From JADJYF01 sp965278995 (GTDB taxonomy: Bacteria > Pseudomonadota > Gammaproteobacteria > Ga0077536): 64,000 nt of DNA. The position numbers and the translations under genes were made by a program. Positions 16,659 to 25,662 of the stretch are shown here, one piece after another. The notes below the pieces were generated by a model. It worked only from the letters and a program-made list of their open reading frames with translations, did not search any database and was not told where the DNA came from. The number at the start of each line of letters is the position of its first letter. Position 1 is the stretch's first letter. The DNA lies in NCBI GenBank assembly GCA_965278995.1, contig OZ257136.1, forward strand, positions 1,612,001 through 1,676,000, written 5' to 3'.

Positions 16659-17666
16659 GTGCCGCGAGCGGCCGGCTACCGGCCAAGCTGTCATACGCTG
16701 CTGACCTGTCTGACAGTATTCTCGACGATATTCGTGCTGTCTTATGGAGCGCCCGCCAGCGCCGCGCCGGCAGCGCACGGTGCGCTTGCCTTCGTTACCA
16801 ATCAGGGTGCCGATACGGTGTCGGTCGTCGACCTCGATCAAGGTACGGTCATCGCCACGGTCAACGTTCCTGACGAACCGGCCGGGGTCGCCGTCGATAA
16901 ACGTCGACGGCTGGTTTTCATCACCAGCGCAAAACATGGCGAGTTGACAGTAATAGACGGCGATACCTTCGCGGTCACCGGCAGTGTGACGACGGGCGAC
17001 GGGGCACTCGGCGTCGCCGCCGATAGCATCACCGGTCGCGTCTATGTCGCGGGCTGGTATGACGCCACGCTCCGCGTCCACGACAGCCTGTCGCTGGGCA
17101 TGCGCGGTCAATATCACACCGGCAAAGCACCGTCGGGTCTGGCGGTCACGCCTGACGGCCGCTATCTACTGGTGTGCAATCGCGATGACAACGAACTCGG
17201 CGTGATCAGCCTGAACGACGGTCTGACCGTCGCCCGCATTGCCGTCGGGCGTGCCCCGTTTGGCGTGACAGTCAGCGCCGATGGTCATACCGCCTATACC
17301 GCCAACGTGCAGAGCAACGACATTTCCGTCGTCGATCTCGAAGCGCTGCTGGCGACATCGACGATCGCTGTCGGTGCCATGCCCTATGCCATCGTCCACG
17401 ATCCGGTCCGCCAACGCCTGCTGGTAACGAATCAGGAAGACAGCACAGTGTCGGTTGTCGACCTGCTCGAACAGAAGGAACTGACCCGGATCGCTGTCGG
17501 TGACTATCCGGAAGGCATCGCCATTCGGGTACTGTCGCGGCGGGCTTATGTTGCCAACTGGTTCAGCAATTCGCTGTCGATTATCGATCTTGATTCGTTG
17601 AGCGTCGTCGGCGAGGTGCCGACCGGCGATGGCAGTCGCGCTTTCGGCTCGTTCATCCTTGAATAG
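16659..17666 (+). CDS. exported YVTN-repeat beta-propeller protein
   Basis: 335 residues from a GTG that immediately follows the previous stop. A Sec-type signal (LTCLTVFSTIFVLSYGAPASA) is followed by seven or so 40-residue repeats, each with a strand like GALAFVTNQGADTVSVVDLD, GRVYVAGWYDATLRVHD, and RRAYVANWFSNSLSIIDLD. This is the YncE/YVTN propeller group, found in the periplasm and often attached to redox or surface-binding functions. No heme-binding CxxCH or metal site is obvious. It converges with the SDR gene, which it overlaps by 14 bases. The propeller may be a scaffold for the SRPBCC partner. Confidence 0.85.
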   Translation: MPRAAGYRPSCHTLLTCLTVFSTIFVLSYGAPASAAPAAHGALAFVTNQGADTVSVVDLDQGTVIATVNVPDEPAGVAVDKRRRLVFITSAKHGELTVIDGDTFAVTGSVTTGDGALGVAADSITGRVYVAGWYDATLRVHDSLSLGMRGQYHTGKAPSGLAVTPDGRYLLVCNRDDNELGVISLNDGLTVARIAVGRAPFGVTVSADGHTAYTANVQSNDISVVDLEALLATSTIAVGAMPYAIVHDPVRQRLLVTNQEDSTVSVVDLLEQKELTRIAVGDYPEGIAIRVLSRRAYVANWFSNSLSIIDLDSLSVVGEVPTGDGSRAFGSFILE

Positions 17667-18501
17667 CCGGGCTCACCAGATCGCCCAAGCCTGCCCGAAA
17701 ATCGGCATAGCGCGGGGCGCAGCTCAGAGCGGCCCAGGTCGATGCCGGATCGCAGCGTCGCGAACCGCCGTCACGAACAGTGACCCCGGCGAAGCGCGGC
17801 GGCATCTGTCCGAGTAGCCGCGCCAGAAAAGCATAGTAATCGGCGCGTTGTACCGGTGCGCCGTCGGCAATAAGGCCGAGACGAACGACATCCCGACAAT
17901 TCGCAGCGGCGCGCAGCGCAAGCGCGGCGTCTTCAATGCGGATCAGATTCAGCCATTCGGTGCCGGTACCTGGCAGCAGTTCGTCGTGCACGATGCTGTT
18001 TCTGCCAACCACGCGGCCAGGGCCGTAAAGCCCGGCAAATCGGATGACACAGGCGTCGAAACGGGCCGCGAGCCAGGCCTGTTCAATCGCCAGCAATCGT
18101 TCCGCGCGCGGTCCGCTTCCAGCGGCCGGCGTTGCCGCATCGACGACGCCGCCATGGCATTCGCCGTATACCGCTGTGCTCGACGCGAGTACGCCACGAA
18201 CGACGGCACAGGACTCGAGCACTTTGACGATGGTGCTGATGGCGTCACCCGCATCGGGCACGGAAAATGCCGATGGCGGCAACAGAACATACACAACGCC
18301 GCTGAAATCGCGCCGTACTTCATCCGGCAACATGCCGGCGCCGAGGTCGGCATTCACGGGCCTCGCGCCGAGCGCTGTCAACTCGGCATGACGCGCCGTC
18401 GTTCGCGTTACAGCCAGCGTGCTGCCTGCCGGCAGGCTCGACACGAGATAGCGGCCCAGGTAGCCACAACCGAGGATGAGATTCGCGTAAGGATGATTCA
18501 T
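17653..18501 (-). CDS. NAD(P)-binding SDR/epimerase-like protein (YeeZ-like)
   Basis: 282 residues of the atypical extended SDR group. Rossmann motif near the N-terminus: LILGCGYLGRYLVSSL. Further family features are VYVLLPPSA, LASSTAVYGE, VIRFAGLYGPGR and the C-terminal RADYYAFLARLLG. This matches YeeZ-like proteins of unknown substrate. The 3' end overlaps the propeller gene by 14 bases in convergent orientation. It is divergent from icd, with a 179-base gap. Confidence 0.83.
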   Translation of the reverse strand: MNHPYANLILGCGYLGRYLVSSLPAGSTLAVTRTTARHAELTALGARPVNADLGAGMLPDEVRRDFSGVVYVLLPPSAFSVPDAGDAISTIVKVLESCAVVRGVLASSTAVYGECHGGVVDAATPAAGSGPRAERLLAIEQAWLAARFDACVIRFAGLYGPGRVVGRNSIVHDELLPGTGTEWLNLIRIEDAALALRAAANCRDVVRLGLIADGAPVQRADYYAFLARLLGQMPPRFAGVTVRDGGSRRCDPASTWAALSCAPRYADFRAGLGDLVSPAIQG

Positions 18502-18680
18502 GTCGATTTGATCCGTTCGAGTTCACTGTTCCGCCCCGTGCTCGAATACGCCTGCAGTCACCGAGACAAGTGGGCCTGGAGGCAGCCAGTGCGGTTGCAG
18601 AGCCAGCGACGATTCACATACCATCAATGCGCGAACCGATAGATTGAATCGGCGCGTTTGCGAAAGTCGGAGGCAGTTTA

Positions 18681-19976
18681 GTGACCGCGAAGATCCAAGT
18701 ACCCGCCGGTGGCGCCAAGATTACGATAAGTCAGGGCAAGTTGCAGGTTCCCGAAAACCCGATCATTCCGTTCATCGAAGGTGACGGTATCGGTGCCGAT
18801 GTCTGGGCCGCGAGCAGCCGGGTGCTGGATGCAGCGGTGGCCAAAGCCTATGGGGGCCGCCGCAAGATCCATTGGATGGAAGTTTATGCGGGCGAGAAAG
18901 CCAACAATCTCACCGGCAGCTGGCTGCCCGACGAAACGCTGGATGCCTGCCGTGAATATCTGGTCGCGATCAAGGGCCCGCTCACCACGCCCGTTGGTGG
19001 CGGCATACGATCGTTGAATGTCGCGCTTCGCCAGATCCTCGACCTCTATGTCTGTCTGCGCCCGGTCCGCTGGTTCCACGGCGTACCGTCGCCGGTGCGC
19101 AAGCCGCAGGATGTCGACATGGTCATCTTTCGCGAGAACACTGAAGACATCTATGCCGGCATCGAGTTCGAAAACGGAACCGAGGACAACCGCAAGTTCC
19201 TCGAACTGTTCGCGAAAAATTTCCCCGATCTGTACAAGAAGATCCGGTTCCCCGGCACGTCCGGTATCGGCATCAAGGCGGTGTCGCAGGAAGGGACTGC
19301 GCGCCTGGTTCGCGCAGCGCTCAAGTATTGCGTCGAGAATAAACGAAAGAGCCTGACTTTCGTGCACAAAGGCAACATCATGAAGTATACGGAAGGCGCC
19401 TTCCGTAACTGGGGATACGAAGTCGCCGAGAAAGAGTTCGCCGCCCAGACTTACACCTGGGAACAGTGGGAGCGTACCGTCGCGGCACACGGCAGCAAGG
19501 CCGCCAACGACGAACAGAGCAAGGCACTGGCGGCTGGCAAGGTGCTGGTCAAGGATGCCATCGCCGATATCACGCTGCAGCAGGTACTCACGCGACCGAG
19601 CGAATTCGACGTCATCGCGACGATGAACCTGAACGGCGACTATTTGTCGGATGCCCTCGCCGCCCAGGTCGGCGGTATCGGTATCGCCCCCGGCGGCAAT
19701 ATCAACTACGACACCGGCCATGCAATTTTCGAAGCCACGCATGGCACTGCGCCGAAGTATGCCGGGCAGGACAAGGTCAATCCGGGCTCAGTGCTGCTGT
19801 CAGGCGAAATGATGCTGCGCTACATGGGCTGGACCGAAGCCGCAGACGCCATCATCAGCGCGATGGACAAGACCATCGGGCAGAAGACTGTCACTTATGA
19901 TTTCGCGCGCCTCATGGAAGGCGCTATCGAAGTCAAATGCAGCGAGTTCGGCGACGCGCTGATCAAGAATCTGTAG
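18681..19976 (+). CDS. icd: NADP-dependent isocitrate dehydrogenase
   Basis: 431 residues from a GTG at 18681 with CGGAGG eight bases upstream. Signature residues include FIEGDGIGADV, GGGIRSLNVALRQ, DMVIFRENTEDIYAGIEF, and NINYDTGHAIFEATHGTAPKYAG. It converts isocitrate to 2-oxoglutarate in the TCA cycle. Ser111 in IRSLN corresponds to the serine that AceK phosphorylates in E. coli Icd. The aceK gene follows after 7 bases, so target and regulator are in one unit. Confidence 0.96.
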   Translation: MTAKIQVPAGGAKITISQGKLQVPENPIIPFIEGDGIGADVWAASSRVLDAAVAKAYGGRRKIHWMEVYAGEKANNLTGSWLPDETLDACREYLVAIKGPLTTPVGGGIRSLNVALRQILDLYVCLRPVRWFHGVPSPVRKPQDVDMVIFRENTEDIYAGIEFENGTEDNRKFLELFAKNFPDLYKKIRFPGTSGIGIKAVSQEGTARLVRAALKYCVENKRKSLTFVHKGNIMKYTEGAFRNWGYEVAEKEFAAQTYTWEQWERTVAAHGSKAANDEQSKALAAGKVLVKDAIADITLQQVLTRPSEFDVIATMNLNGDYLSDALAAQVGGIGIAPGGNINYDTGHAIFEATHGTAPKYAGQDKVNPGSVLLSGEMMLRYMGWTEAADAIISAMDKTIGQKTVTYDFARLMEGAIEVKCSEFGDALIKNL

Positions 19977-19983
19977 CATCCCG

Positions 19984-21726
19984 TTGGCAGATCGCGACCA
20001 CCAATTGCTGGTGCGGCGGGCGGCGGCCGCGATCCACGACGGCTTCGTCAACTACAACAATAATTACCGGCGCATCACTCAGCGCGCGCGCGCACGCTTC
20101 GAGCAACGCGACTGGGCCGGTGCCCGCAACGATCTGAGCGAACGCATCGAGCTCTACGAGAAATCGGTGCTGCGCACGCTGTCGGCAGTGCGCCGGCAGC
20201 TCGACATCTACACCGATGATCTCCGCATCTGGCAACAGGTGCGGGCGGCGTACTGGAGCAGAGTCGACGACGTACCGGACGGCGAGTTCTCAAAGACCTT
20301 CTTCAATTCGGTTTATCGCGACATCCTGCGCAGCCTCGATATCGATCCGACGCAGGTCTCGGATACGGCCGATGTCGTTGCCGCCGAAGCGCCATTGCGT
20401 TACCCCGCGCGACAGCACAATTACATCAACTGGAGCAGCGTGCGCGCAATTGTCGAGCGTCTGCTCGATGATTTCCGTTTCGAAACGCCGTATGTCGATT
20501 TCGAAGACGACGTGGCGTTCATCTGCGGCGAGATCGAACGCATCGTCAGCCCTGCCGACGTCGCCGATGACTGCGTGCGTCGTATCGAAGTCATGCATGA
20601 CGTGTTCTTTCAATCGAGCCGCGCGTTTGTCGTCGGCAAACTGTTCTGGGCCGAACATGATTCGCCGTTCGTGCTGGCGTTTGCCAACAGCGCCGACGGC
20701 ATCCGCGTCGAAGCTGTGCTGACATCACCGGACGACGTCAGCGTCCTGTTCGGTTTCACCCGTTCGTATTTCATGGTCGACGTCGACCCAGTCGAAGGCG
20801 CAGTCTATTTCATCAAGTCGATGATGCCGCGCAAGCCGCTTGATGAGCTCTATACCATTCTCGGCCGTGCGCGCCAGGGCAAGACCGAGAGATATCGTTC
20901 GTTCTTCAGGCATCTGGCCGACTGCGACGACGAATTCGTGCATGCCGCCGGCGACCGCGGTCTGGTCATGCTGGTGTTTACGCTGCCGTCATACGACCTC
21001 GTCTTCAAGGTGATACGCGACAACTTCGGTCATCCGAAAAACGTCAGCCACGAAGAGGTCAAGAAGAAATACAAATTCGTCTTCAATCACGACCGCGCGG
21101 GGCGCCTGATCGACACCCAGGAATTCCGCAATATCGAATTCCCGCTGGCCAAATTCGACCCGGCCGTGTTGGAGGAACTACTGACCAGCACGTCGAACAC
21201 GGTAAGGATCGACGGCGATCAACTGGTCATCGACCATCTCTATTCCGAACGCCGCGTAACGCCGCTCAATCTGTATTTGAGGAATTTCCCTTACGCCGAC
21301 GCACAGGCGGCCATCATCGACTACGGCCAGGCGATCAAGGATCTGGCGATGACCAACATTTTCCCGGGGGACCTGCTGTTGAAGAATTTCGGGGTGTCAC
21401 GCCATGGCCGCGTCATTTTCTACGACTACGACGAACTCTGCCTGGTGACCGATTGTCAGTTTCGCGACCTGCCGGAGGCCGATTATCCGGAGGACGACAT
21501 GCTGGCGGACAACTGGTTCTTCGTCGGCGCTCACGACATCTTCCCGGAGGAGTTCATTCGATTTCTGGCTATCGAACCCGGCTTGCGCGCCGCTTTTCTC
21601 GACTGTCACGGCGACCTGCTGACGGCCAGCTACTGGCGCGAGATTAAAGAACTGCACCTGCACAATTGCGCACCGGAAGTCGCGCCGTACTACCGACTCG
21701 GCTCGCGCCGACTGCAAACCGGCTGA
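19984..21726 (+). CDS. aceK: isocitrate dehydrogenase kinase/phosphatase
   Basis: 580 residues. The only in-frame start after the upstream stop that keeps the conserved N-terminus is TTG at 19984 (ADRDHQLLVRRAAAAIHDGF), a rare start codon consistent with low expression. Family landmarks are NYNNNYRRITQRAR, VMLVFTLPSYDLVFKVIRD, and the metal/catalytic segment FYDYDELCLVTD. AceK phosphorylates and dephosphorylates Icd to divert isocitrate to the glyoxylate shunt. In E. coli it is aceBAK-linked; here it follows icd directly, and no aceA or aceB is present in the window. Confidence 0.95.
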   Translation: MADRDHQLLVRRAAAAIHDGFVNYNNNYRRITQRARARFEQRDWAGARNDLSERIELYEKSVLRTLSAVRRQLDIYTDDLRIWQQVRAAYWSRVDDVPDGEFSKTFFNSVYRDILRSLDIDPTQVSDTADVVAAEAPLRYPARQHNYINWSSVRAIVERLLDDFRFETPYVDFEDDVAFICGEIERIVSPADVADDCVRRIEVMHDVFFQSSRAFVVGKLFWAEHDSPFVLAFANSADGIRVEAVLTSPDDVSVLFGFTRSYFMVDVDPVEGAVYFIKSMMPRKPLDELYTILGRARQGKTERYRSFFRHLADCDDEFVHAAGDRGLVMLVFTLPSYDLVFKVIRDNFGHPKNVSHEEVKKKYKFVFNHDRAGRLIDTQEFRNIEFPLAKFDPAVLEELLTSTSNTVRIDGDQLVIDHLYSERRVTPLNLYLRNFPYADAQAAIIDYGQAIKDLAMTNIFPGDLLLKNFGVSRHGRVIFYDYDELCLVTDCQFRDLPEADYPEDDMLADNWFFVGAHDIFPEEFIRFLAIEPGLRAAFLDCHGDLLTASYWREIKELHLHNCAPEVAPYYRLGSRRLQTG

Positions 21727-21742
21727 CATTTCGTTTGATTAG

Positions 21743-21776
21743 CCGGTTGAGCGGGCGGCAGCGCACGCTCAACCGG
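21743..21776 (+). terminator. hairpin after aceK
   Basis: CCGGTTGAGCG pairs perfectly with CGCTCAACCGG around a 12-base loop, starting 16 bases after the aceK stop. There is no T-run directly after the stem, so it is a terminator or 3'-end stabiliser rather than a classic intrinsic terminator. Confidence 0.55.
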
Positions 21777-21796
21777 TGCACGGACTGCTTGTGTAA

Positions 21797-21825
21797 CTAA
21801 CTAAGAATTATTATTATTTAGTTAG
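21797..21825. promoter_or_regulatory. AT-rich inverted repeat with possible Fur box upstream of feoA
   Basis: CTAACTAA and TTAGTTAG form an 8-base inverted repeat. Read on the minus strand, 21800-21818 gives AATAATAATAATTCTTAGT, which agrees at 13 of 19 positions with the GATAATGATAATCATTATC Fur consensus by my count. It ends 34 bases before the feoA start. feo operons in gammaproteobacteria are typically Fur-repressed, so an iron-responsive operator is expected here. Confidence 0.5.
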
Positions 21826-21859
21826 CTGATCGCAGACGCTGCCATTTCCGGACAAACGT

Positions 21860-22120
21860 GTGACTCTGACCAAACTTCGCCACGGCGACCGCGCTGTCGT
21901 CACCGCCATCGAAGCCGACGATCCGGGTTTGACTGCCCGCTTCGCTGCGCGCGGCATCGTGCCGGGGATCCAGATCGGTGTGCTGCGTGCCGGCAATCCG
22001 CTGCTGATCGGCGTCGATAACGACCGCTGGGCCATCAACGCCGTCGAAGCGGCGCAAATCCACGTCGATCTCATCGAGAAACCCAAGCGCTCCCTGCTCG
22101 CCCTCCTGCTCGGTTCATGA
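21860..22120 (+). CDS. feoA: FeoA-domain protein, first copy
   Basis: 86 residues from a GTG. The SH3-like FeoA pattern is visible: KLRHGDRAVVTAIEADD, ARFAARGIVPGIQIGVLRAG, NDRWAINAVEAAQIHVDL. FeoA stimulates FeoB-mediated ferrous iron uptake on the cytoplasmic side. The C-terminal tail (KPKRSLLALLLGS) is specific to this copy. Its stop overlaps the next ATG by 4 bases. Two different FeoA genes ahead of feoB is a known but less common layout. Confidence 0.87.
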   Translation: MTLTKLRHGDRAVVTAIEADDPGLTARFAARGIVPGIQIGVLRAGNPLLIGVDNDRWAINAVEAAQIHVDLIEKPKRSLLALLLGS

Positions 22121-22350
22121 GCATCACTCTGGCCGCGCTCAAACCCGGTCAGGCGGGTGTCGTCGTCGGCTACGCCGAATTCGACGACGTCGTGCAACGA
22201 CTGATGCAGATGGGCATGGTGGAAGGCACCCGCATCGAGATGATTCGATATGCGCCCGCCGGCGACCCGCTGGAAGTCCGCGTGATGGGCTATGCCCTGT
22301 CCCTGCGTAGTGCCGAAGCGCGCCTCGTCCTGCTCGACGAAGTTGACTGA
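22117..22350 (+). CDS. feoA: FeoA-domain protein, second copy
   Basis: 77 residues: TLAALKPGQAGVVVGY, QRLMQMGMVEGTRIEMIRYAP, GDPLEVRVMGYALSLRSAEA. This copy is closer to the canonical FeoA consensus (LMQMGMVEGT, GDP.EV...GY.LSLR) than the first. It overlaps the first feoA by 4 bases and is followed by feoB after 3 bases, so the three genes form one translationally linked operon. Confidence 0.93.
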   Translation: MSITLAALKPGQAGVVVGYAEFDDVVQRLMQMGMVEGTRIEMIRYAPAGDPLEVRVMGYALSLRSAEARLVLLDEVD

Positions 22351-22353
22351 ACG

Positions 22354-24471
22354 ATGAGCCGTGAGCTGCCGCGAGGCGCGCTGCCGGTAGTCGTGACCAT
22401 CGGCAACCCGAATGCCGGGAAGAGCACGCTGTTCAACCGGCTTACCGGACTCAATCAAAAGGTCAGCAATTATCCCGGGGTGACGGTCGAGCAGGTCGCG
22501 GGCCTGGCTGATCTCGGCGCGATGCACGTCAGCCTGGTGGATGTGCCGGGGACCTATTCACTGGCGGCGATGTCGCCCGACGAGATGATTGCTGTCGATG
22601 TACTCGGCGGCAACGTTGCCGGTCTCGCCGCGCCGTCGGCCGTCATTATCGTAGTCGATGCGACCAATCTGCGACGCAACCTGTTTCTAGCCAGCCAGGT
22701 GCTCGAAGCAGGTCTGCCAACAGTCATTGCGCTCAACATGGTCGATCGGCTGGCCGCTGAAGGCATCGCGATCGATGTTGCCACCCTGGCCGCGCGTCTT
22801 GGAGTCGCCGTCGTACCGATATCGGCGGCACGTGGCGAAGGCATTGTCGAACTGAAGGCGGCCGTAGTTGCGGCGCTGACGGAGACAGGGTCGCGCACGC
22901 TCGAGATTAATCCAGCGCAGAGTGCTGCCCTCGCCGCGCTCGCCGGCGAACTCGGACTGCCGGACAGCGCCACTGCCAGGCTGGCACTGCGCCGGGCGCT
23001 CATCGACGTTGGCGGCTACGCCGAGCAGCGCCTCATCGAGCGTTGTGGACCCGCCGCGACGACCCATCTGGAACACGCTCGCGCTGCCGTCGGTGCCGGG
23101 CGCAATCTGGCCACGCTGGAAGCGCGCGATCGCTATAGCTGGATCCAGCACCAGTTGGCTGGCGTCGAACAGCGCTCGGCCAGCCAGCGTCGTGCCGCAC
23201 TCGATCGGCTGGATAAAGTAGTCAATCATCCGATCCTCGGTTCGCTGTTGTTCGCGCTGGTCATGGCCATGGTCTTCCAGGCTGTATTTGCCTGGGCCGG
23301 TCCGCTGGTCGATGCGATCGACTATCTGACCAGTCAACTCGGCGGTCGTGTCGCCGCTGCGCTCGGGCCAGGCATCGTCACCAGCTTCATCACCGACGGC
23401 ATCATTGCCGGCGTCGGCAGCGTCGTGGTCTTCCTGCCTCAGATCATCATTCTGTTTACGTTCATCATTGTGCTCGAAGACACCGGTTACATGGCGCGCG
23501 CCGCGTTCCTCATGGACCGGGCCATGCGTTTGCTGGGTTTGTCCGGCCAGTCGTTCATCCCGATGCTGTCGAGCTTCGCCTGTGCAGTGCCCGGCATCAT
23601 GGGTACGCGCGTCATCGCCAACCGTCACGATCGACTCGCGACCATCATGGCTGCACCTTTCATGACGTGCTCGGCGCGCCTGCCGGTCTACTCTCTGCTG
23701 ATCGCCGCTTTCGTCCCCGACACGCGTTACGTCGGCGGATTCATTAACCTGCAGGGCCTGGTGATGTTCGGCCTGTATGTGCTCGGCATCCTCGGCGGCG
23801 CGTTCACGGCATGGATGATCAGCCGCCTGTTCTGGGCTCGCGCCAAGACCCGTTTTCTGCTCGAGATGCCGCCTTATCGCATGCCGAATCTGCGCTCGGT
23901 GCTGGCCAAGCTGCAAAGCCGCGCCGTGGTTTTTCTCAAACGCGCCGGTACGATCATTTTTTCCGTCGCCCTGGTGATTTGGGTACTGGCCAGTTTTCCG
24001 CGGCCGCCGTCGGCTGAAGCCGGCACTGGGGTAGCTGTCAAAGTCGAACTCTCAGACAGCTATCTCGGCCAGTTGAGTCATGGTATCGCGCCGCTGTTCG
24101 CGCCGCTCGGCTGGGATTGGAAAGTAACTGCCGCGGTGCTGGCCTCGTTTCCCGCTCGCGAAGTCGTGATTGCCGCGCTCGGCACCATCTATGCCGTCGA
24201 TACGGATGCCGACGACGGCACCGCGACCCTGACCTCGCGTATCCGTGCAGCGCGCCATGCCGACGGCCGCCTGGTCTATACCCTGCCCATGGTGCTCGGC
24301 CTGCTGATCTTCTATGCCTACTGTCTGCAATGCATTTCGACCATCGCTGTCATGCGCCGTGAAACGGGCACGTGGGGGTGGCCGGCGTTTGCCTGGTTCT
24401 ATATGAGCAGCCTCGGTTATCTCGGCGCACTCGCAGCGTTTCGCCTTGGAACCTGGGCCGGCCTCGGCTAA
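22354..24471 (+). CDS. feoB: ferrous iron transporter FeoB
   Basis: 705 residues. The N-terminal G domain has G1 GNPNAGKSTLFN, the switch segment VSNYPGVTVE, G3 DVPGTYSL and G4 NMVD. The membrane part has two Gate-type regions, one with FIPMLSSFACAVPGIMGTR and one with ASFPAREVVIAALGTIY, plus about eight to ten hydrophobic helices. It imports Fe2+ across the inner membrane, driven by GTP/NTP. The length is somewhat shorter than E. coli FeoB (about 770), mainly at the C-terminus. No feoC is seen downstream. Confidence 0.96.
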   Translation: MSRELPRGALPVVVTIGNPNAGKSTLFNRLTGLNQKVSNYPGVTVEQVAGLADLGAMHVSLVDVPGTYSLAAMSPDEMIAVDVLGGNVAGLAAPSAVIIVVDATNLRRNLFLASQVLEAGLPTVIALNMVDRLAAEGIAIDVATLAARLGVAVVPISAARGEGIVELKAAVVAALTETGSRTLEINPAQSAALAALAGELGLPDSATARLALRRALIDVGGYAEQRLIERCGPAATTHLEHARAAVGAGRNLATLEARDRYSWIQHQLAGVEQRSASQRRAALDRLDKVVNHPILGSLLFALVMAMVFQAVFAWAGPLVDAIDYLTSQLGGRVAAALGPGIVTSFITDGIIAGVGSVVVFLPQIIILFTFIIVLEDTGYMARAAFLMDRAMRLLGLSGQSFIPMLSSFACAVPGIMGTRVIANRHDRLATIMAAPFMTCSARLPVYSLLIAAFVPDTRYVGGFINLQGLVMFGLYVLGILGGAFTAWMISRLFWARAKTRFLLEMPPYRMPNLRSVLAKLQSRAVVFLKRAGTIIFSVALVIWVLASFPRPPSAEAGTGVAVKVELSDSYLGQLSHGIAPLFAPLGWDWKVTAAVLASFPAREVVIAALGTIYAVDTDADDGTATLTSRIRAARHADGRLVYTLPMVLGLLIFYAYCLQCISTIAVMRRETGTWGWPAFAWFYMSSLGYLGALAAFRLGTWAGLG

Positions 24472-24600
24472 GCAGCAGAGCGCTGTATCGTCGCGGCCTG
24501 AAAGGCCTGGATGCGTGCAGGCGAAATGCTCTTGCTGGTCATCGTGCCGGCTGCCCCTTATCATCGCCGTCCTTCAGGCCGAGCCGAGGAGCTCACTGCC

Positions 24601-25662
24601 ATGTTCCAGAATACCGACGACGCGCGTATCGCCGGTTACCGACCGCTGATCCCGCCTGCTATCCTGACTGAAGAGTTACCGCTGTCGGAACAGGCTTCGA
24701 ATACGGTCGCGAGCGCGCGCCAGGCTGCCGCCGCCATCGTGCGTGGTGCCGACGACCGGCTGCTGGTGGTGGTCGGGCCGTGCTCCATTCACGATCCCAA
24801 AGCGGCGCTCGAATACGCCGATCATCTGCAAGGCGCGATGCGCGAACTGTCCGACGCGCTGTGCATCGTCATGCGCGTGTACTTCGAGAAACCCCGCACG
24901 ACCATCGGCTGGAAAGGACTCATCAACGATCCCCACCTCGATGGCTCGTTCGACATCAACAACGGACTGCGCGCTGCGCGGCGTCTGTTGCTGGATCTCG
25001 CTCAGCGTGGTATCCCGGCGGGCTCGGAGTTTCTCGATGTCATCACACCGCAGTTCATCGCCGACCTGATTGCATGGGGTGCGATCGGCGCGCGCACCAC
25101 GGAATCGCAAATCCATCGTGAACTGGCGTCGGGGTCATCGATGCCGATAGGCTTCAAGAACGGCACCGACGGCAGCGTGCAGATTGCCATCGATGCCATC
25201 GGCGCGGCGCGGCATCCGCATCATTTTTTGTCGGTGACCAAACAGAGTATTGCGGCCATTGTCAGTACCTCAGGCAACGATACCTGCCACCTGATCCTGC
25301 GCGGCTCGAACAGCGGCCCGAATCACGATGCACAGTCGATCGAGGCGGCGGCGGCGGCGCTGCGCGCGGCGGATCTCCGCGATCGACTGATGGTCGATTG
25401 CAGCCACGGCAACAGCCTGAAAGATCACCGTCGGCAACCGGAAGTCGCGCGCGAGCTCTGTCAGCAGATCGCTGCTGGTTCCCAGTCCATCTGCGGTGTC
25501 ATGCTCGAAAGCCATCTGAAGGAAGGCAAGCAGAGCCATCATGCTGCCACCCCGCTGGTCTACGGCCAGAGCATCACGGACGCCTGCATGTCATGGGCAA
25601 TGACCGAGCCGGTGCTGCACGAACTGGCCGACGCCGTTCGCCAGCGACGCAGCGCGCGCTGA
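24601..25662 (+). CDS. aroG: 3-deoxy-7-phosphoheptulonate synthase, class I (AroG/F type)
   Basis: 353 residues from the ATG at 24601, preceded by GAGGAG; the longer frame upstream has no homology. The type I DAHP synthase signature is complete: VVVGPCSIHDPKAALEYA, MRVYFEKPRTTIGWKG, IGARTTESQIHRELASG, FKNGTDGSVQIA, LILRGSNSGPN, DCSHGNSLKDH. It condenses PEP with erythrose 4-phosphate, the first step of the shikimate pathway. Which aromatic amino acid inhibits it cannot be said from the sequence. The ABC importer genes follow on the same strand, overlapping its 3' end. Confidence 0.92.
   Translation: MFQNTDDARIAGYRPLIPPAILTEELPLSEQASNTVASARQAAAAIVRGADDRLLVVVGPCSIHDPKAALEYADHLQGAMRELSDALCIVMRVYFEKPRTTIGWKGLINDPHLDGSFDINNGLRAARRLLLDLAQRGIPAGSEFLDVITPQFIADLIAWGAIGARTTESQIHRELASGSSMPIGFKNGTDGSVQIAIDAIGAARHPHHFLSVTKQSIAAIVSTSGNDTCHLILRGSNSGPNHDAQSIEAAAAALRAADLRDRLMVDCSHGNSLKDHRRQPEVARELCQQIAAGSQSICGVMLESHLKEGKQSHHAATPLVYGQSITDACMSWAMTEPVLHELADAVRQRRSAR

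Noticed and set aside
16128..17117. 329-residue open frame antisense to the SRPBCC and propeller genes
   Set aside because: Covers both signal-peptide genes in the wrong strand; composition is a shadow.
18678..19742. 354-residue open frame antisense to icd
   Set aside because: It mirrors the codon pattern of icd, a certain gene; its translation matches no family I recognise.
22687..23916. 409-residue open frame antisense to feoB
   Set aside because: Low-complexity Gln/Asp/His-rich translation typical of the reverse strand of a GC-rich membrane protein gene.
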